DNA from: a virus | DNA: 22,372 nucleotides | IMG/VR virus record: IMGVR_UViG_3300030060_000955 | Location: 1 to 22,372 of that record | Reading direction: 5' to 3' (one strand) | The notes under the pieces: generated by a model | Database searches by the model: none | What the model was told of the DNA's origin: nothing | Seen by the model: the letters and a program-made list of their open reading frames with translations, nothing else | Shown: positions 21,678 to 22,372 of the stretch, piece by piece | How positions within the stretch are numbered: position 1 is the first letter of the stretch | How the letters are laid out: every line of letters starts with the position of its first letter | Made by a program: the position numbers and the translations under genes

Positions 21678-22372
21678 TTAGTCAATGCCGTAGAAAGCAC
21701 CTACAATTGCTTCGTCTCTGAGTACTTTCGCACCATAGACATGCAATCCTCTAACAATATCACCAAAAGAACTAGGGTCTCTAAGGACCTCAGTTGATGT
21801 TATTGCTTGAGCAGTAGCTGTAGATGAAATATGTCCAGCCAAACATTTACCAGCAGCATTAGATGTGTCAGCAATGTTGTTTGATTTATACATACTAAAT
21901 CCACGTAGTTTTCCACTTGATACTAAACCATTTCTGATTGAGCCTTGTCCACCATTGTAGTCTACTGACAACAATTTAGAACTAGATTGTCCTAGAACTT
22001 CATAGAAATCAGGACTTGCAACAAACCAACGACCTTCTTCAGGTACGTTTTGTTCGTCTAATAGTCTTGCCATTCTACCCATAAGGTCTAGAGGGTCATG
22101 TTCGTTAGAATCAAAACCTATGTCTAGATTACCTGTACCATCGAAAGTTCCAGCAGCTAAATCAGTAGCGTTGTCAGAACCTAAGACGTGGTTAGGTGAT
22201 GAAGCGGACAATCCTGCAAACATAACAGCTAAGACAGCAGCATCATATGAATCTTTCAATGCATATGCAGCAGAGCTTGAAGCTACTTCTTTAAAGTTAA
22301 CGTGTGACATTTTAGTCTCAATATCATCTACGATGAATTTGAAAGCTTTGGCACTATCAACAACTAAAGAAA
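21678..22372 (-). CDS. Major capsid protein, C-terminal part (cut by window edge)
   Basis: The reading frame stays open to the window edge, so the N-terminus is missing; about 230 residues are visible. The in-frame Met at 22310 is internal, because a good coding frame precedes it (reading LVVDSAKAFKFIVDDIETK). The visible part has the layout of T7-type capsid proteins of the HK97 fold: a helical stretch starting KMSHVNFKEV, a segment reading VPEEGRWFVASPDFYEVL, then GSIRNGLV leading into RGFSMYKSNNI, and a C-terminus reading HVYGAKVLRDEAIVGAFYG. The pattern 'proposed value, position in the shell, residual loop' is typical of phage coat proteins, but I assign it from recall and context. It is the first gene of the visible operon and is followed directly by a strong terminator-like hairpin, consistent with a highly expressed gene. 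The alternative, another head protein, is unlikely. Confidence 0.85.
   Translation of the reverse strand, partial: SLVVDSAKAFKFIVDDIETKMSHVNFKEVASSSAAYALKDSYDAAVLAVMFAGLSASSPNHVLGSDNATDLAAGTFDGTGNLDIGFDSNEHDPLDLMGRMARLLDEQNVPEEGRWFVASPDFYEVLGQSSSKLLSVDYNGGQGSIRNGLVSSGKLRGFSMYKSNNIADTSNAAGKCLAGHISSTATAQAITSTEVLRDPSSFGDIVRGLHVYGAKVLRDEAIVGAFYGID

Overview
This window looks like part of the late (structural) region of a short-tailed, double-stranded DNA phage, probably marine. Every gene I can support lies on the minus strand, so the operon reads from high to low coordinates. Genes are packed with gaps of 0-22 bases or small overlaps, apart from two 70-75 base gaps near the capsid genes that hold hairpins. 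The DNA is AT-rich throughout. Several proteins resemble families I know from uncultured marine phages and from phages of low-GC marine bacteria such as SAR11. The host cannot be fixed from the sequence, and these likenesses are recalled, not searched.

In transcription order the layout is as follows. (1) Head: the C-terminal part of the major capsid protein (cut by the window edge), a UUCG-loop terminator, a small beta-rich decoration-like protein, and a second related hairpin. (2) Three short uncharacterised proteins of 54, 110 and 48 residues; the 54- and 48-residue ones were found by reading the sequence directly. (3) Tail tube: a gp11-like adaptor and a gp12-like nozzle protein. (4) Host-contact module: a 1073-residue repeat-rich tail fibre and three tandem divergent paralogues of about 190 residues. 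(5) A 98-residue protein of unknown function and an 81-residue membrane-anchored coiled-coil protein. (6) Internal/ejection proteins: a 742-residue Gln/Asn/Ala-rich protein, a 286-residue protein with a glycine-rich hydrophobic segment, a conserved 198-residue protein, a 505-residue helical protein, and a 1504-residue protein with a C-terminal lysozyme-like domain. (7) A 78-residue acidic protein and two small membrane proteins that are holin candidates. (8) Two secreted proteins: one with a long Asn/Thr repeat tract and a Cys-containing C-terminal domain, and one, running off the window at base 1, whose sequence resembles a nidogen-like (NIDO) extracellular domain.

The genes fit a coherent virion programme: build the head, close it with the adaptor and nozzle, attach fibre and receptor-binding proteins, load ejection proteins that carry their own wall-cleaving domain, then make membrane proteins for lysis. 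The least explained parts are the terminal secreted pair, the triplicated fibre-associated proteins, the C-terminal position of the lysozyme domain, and the sharp drop in GC over about 3300-8766. Portal, scaffold, terminase, polymerase and replication genes are not in the window. I see no tRNA, CRISPR array, insertion sequence or attachment site, and no gene-free stretch longer than 300 bases.
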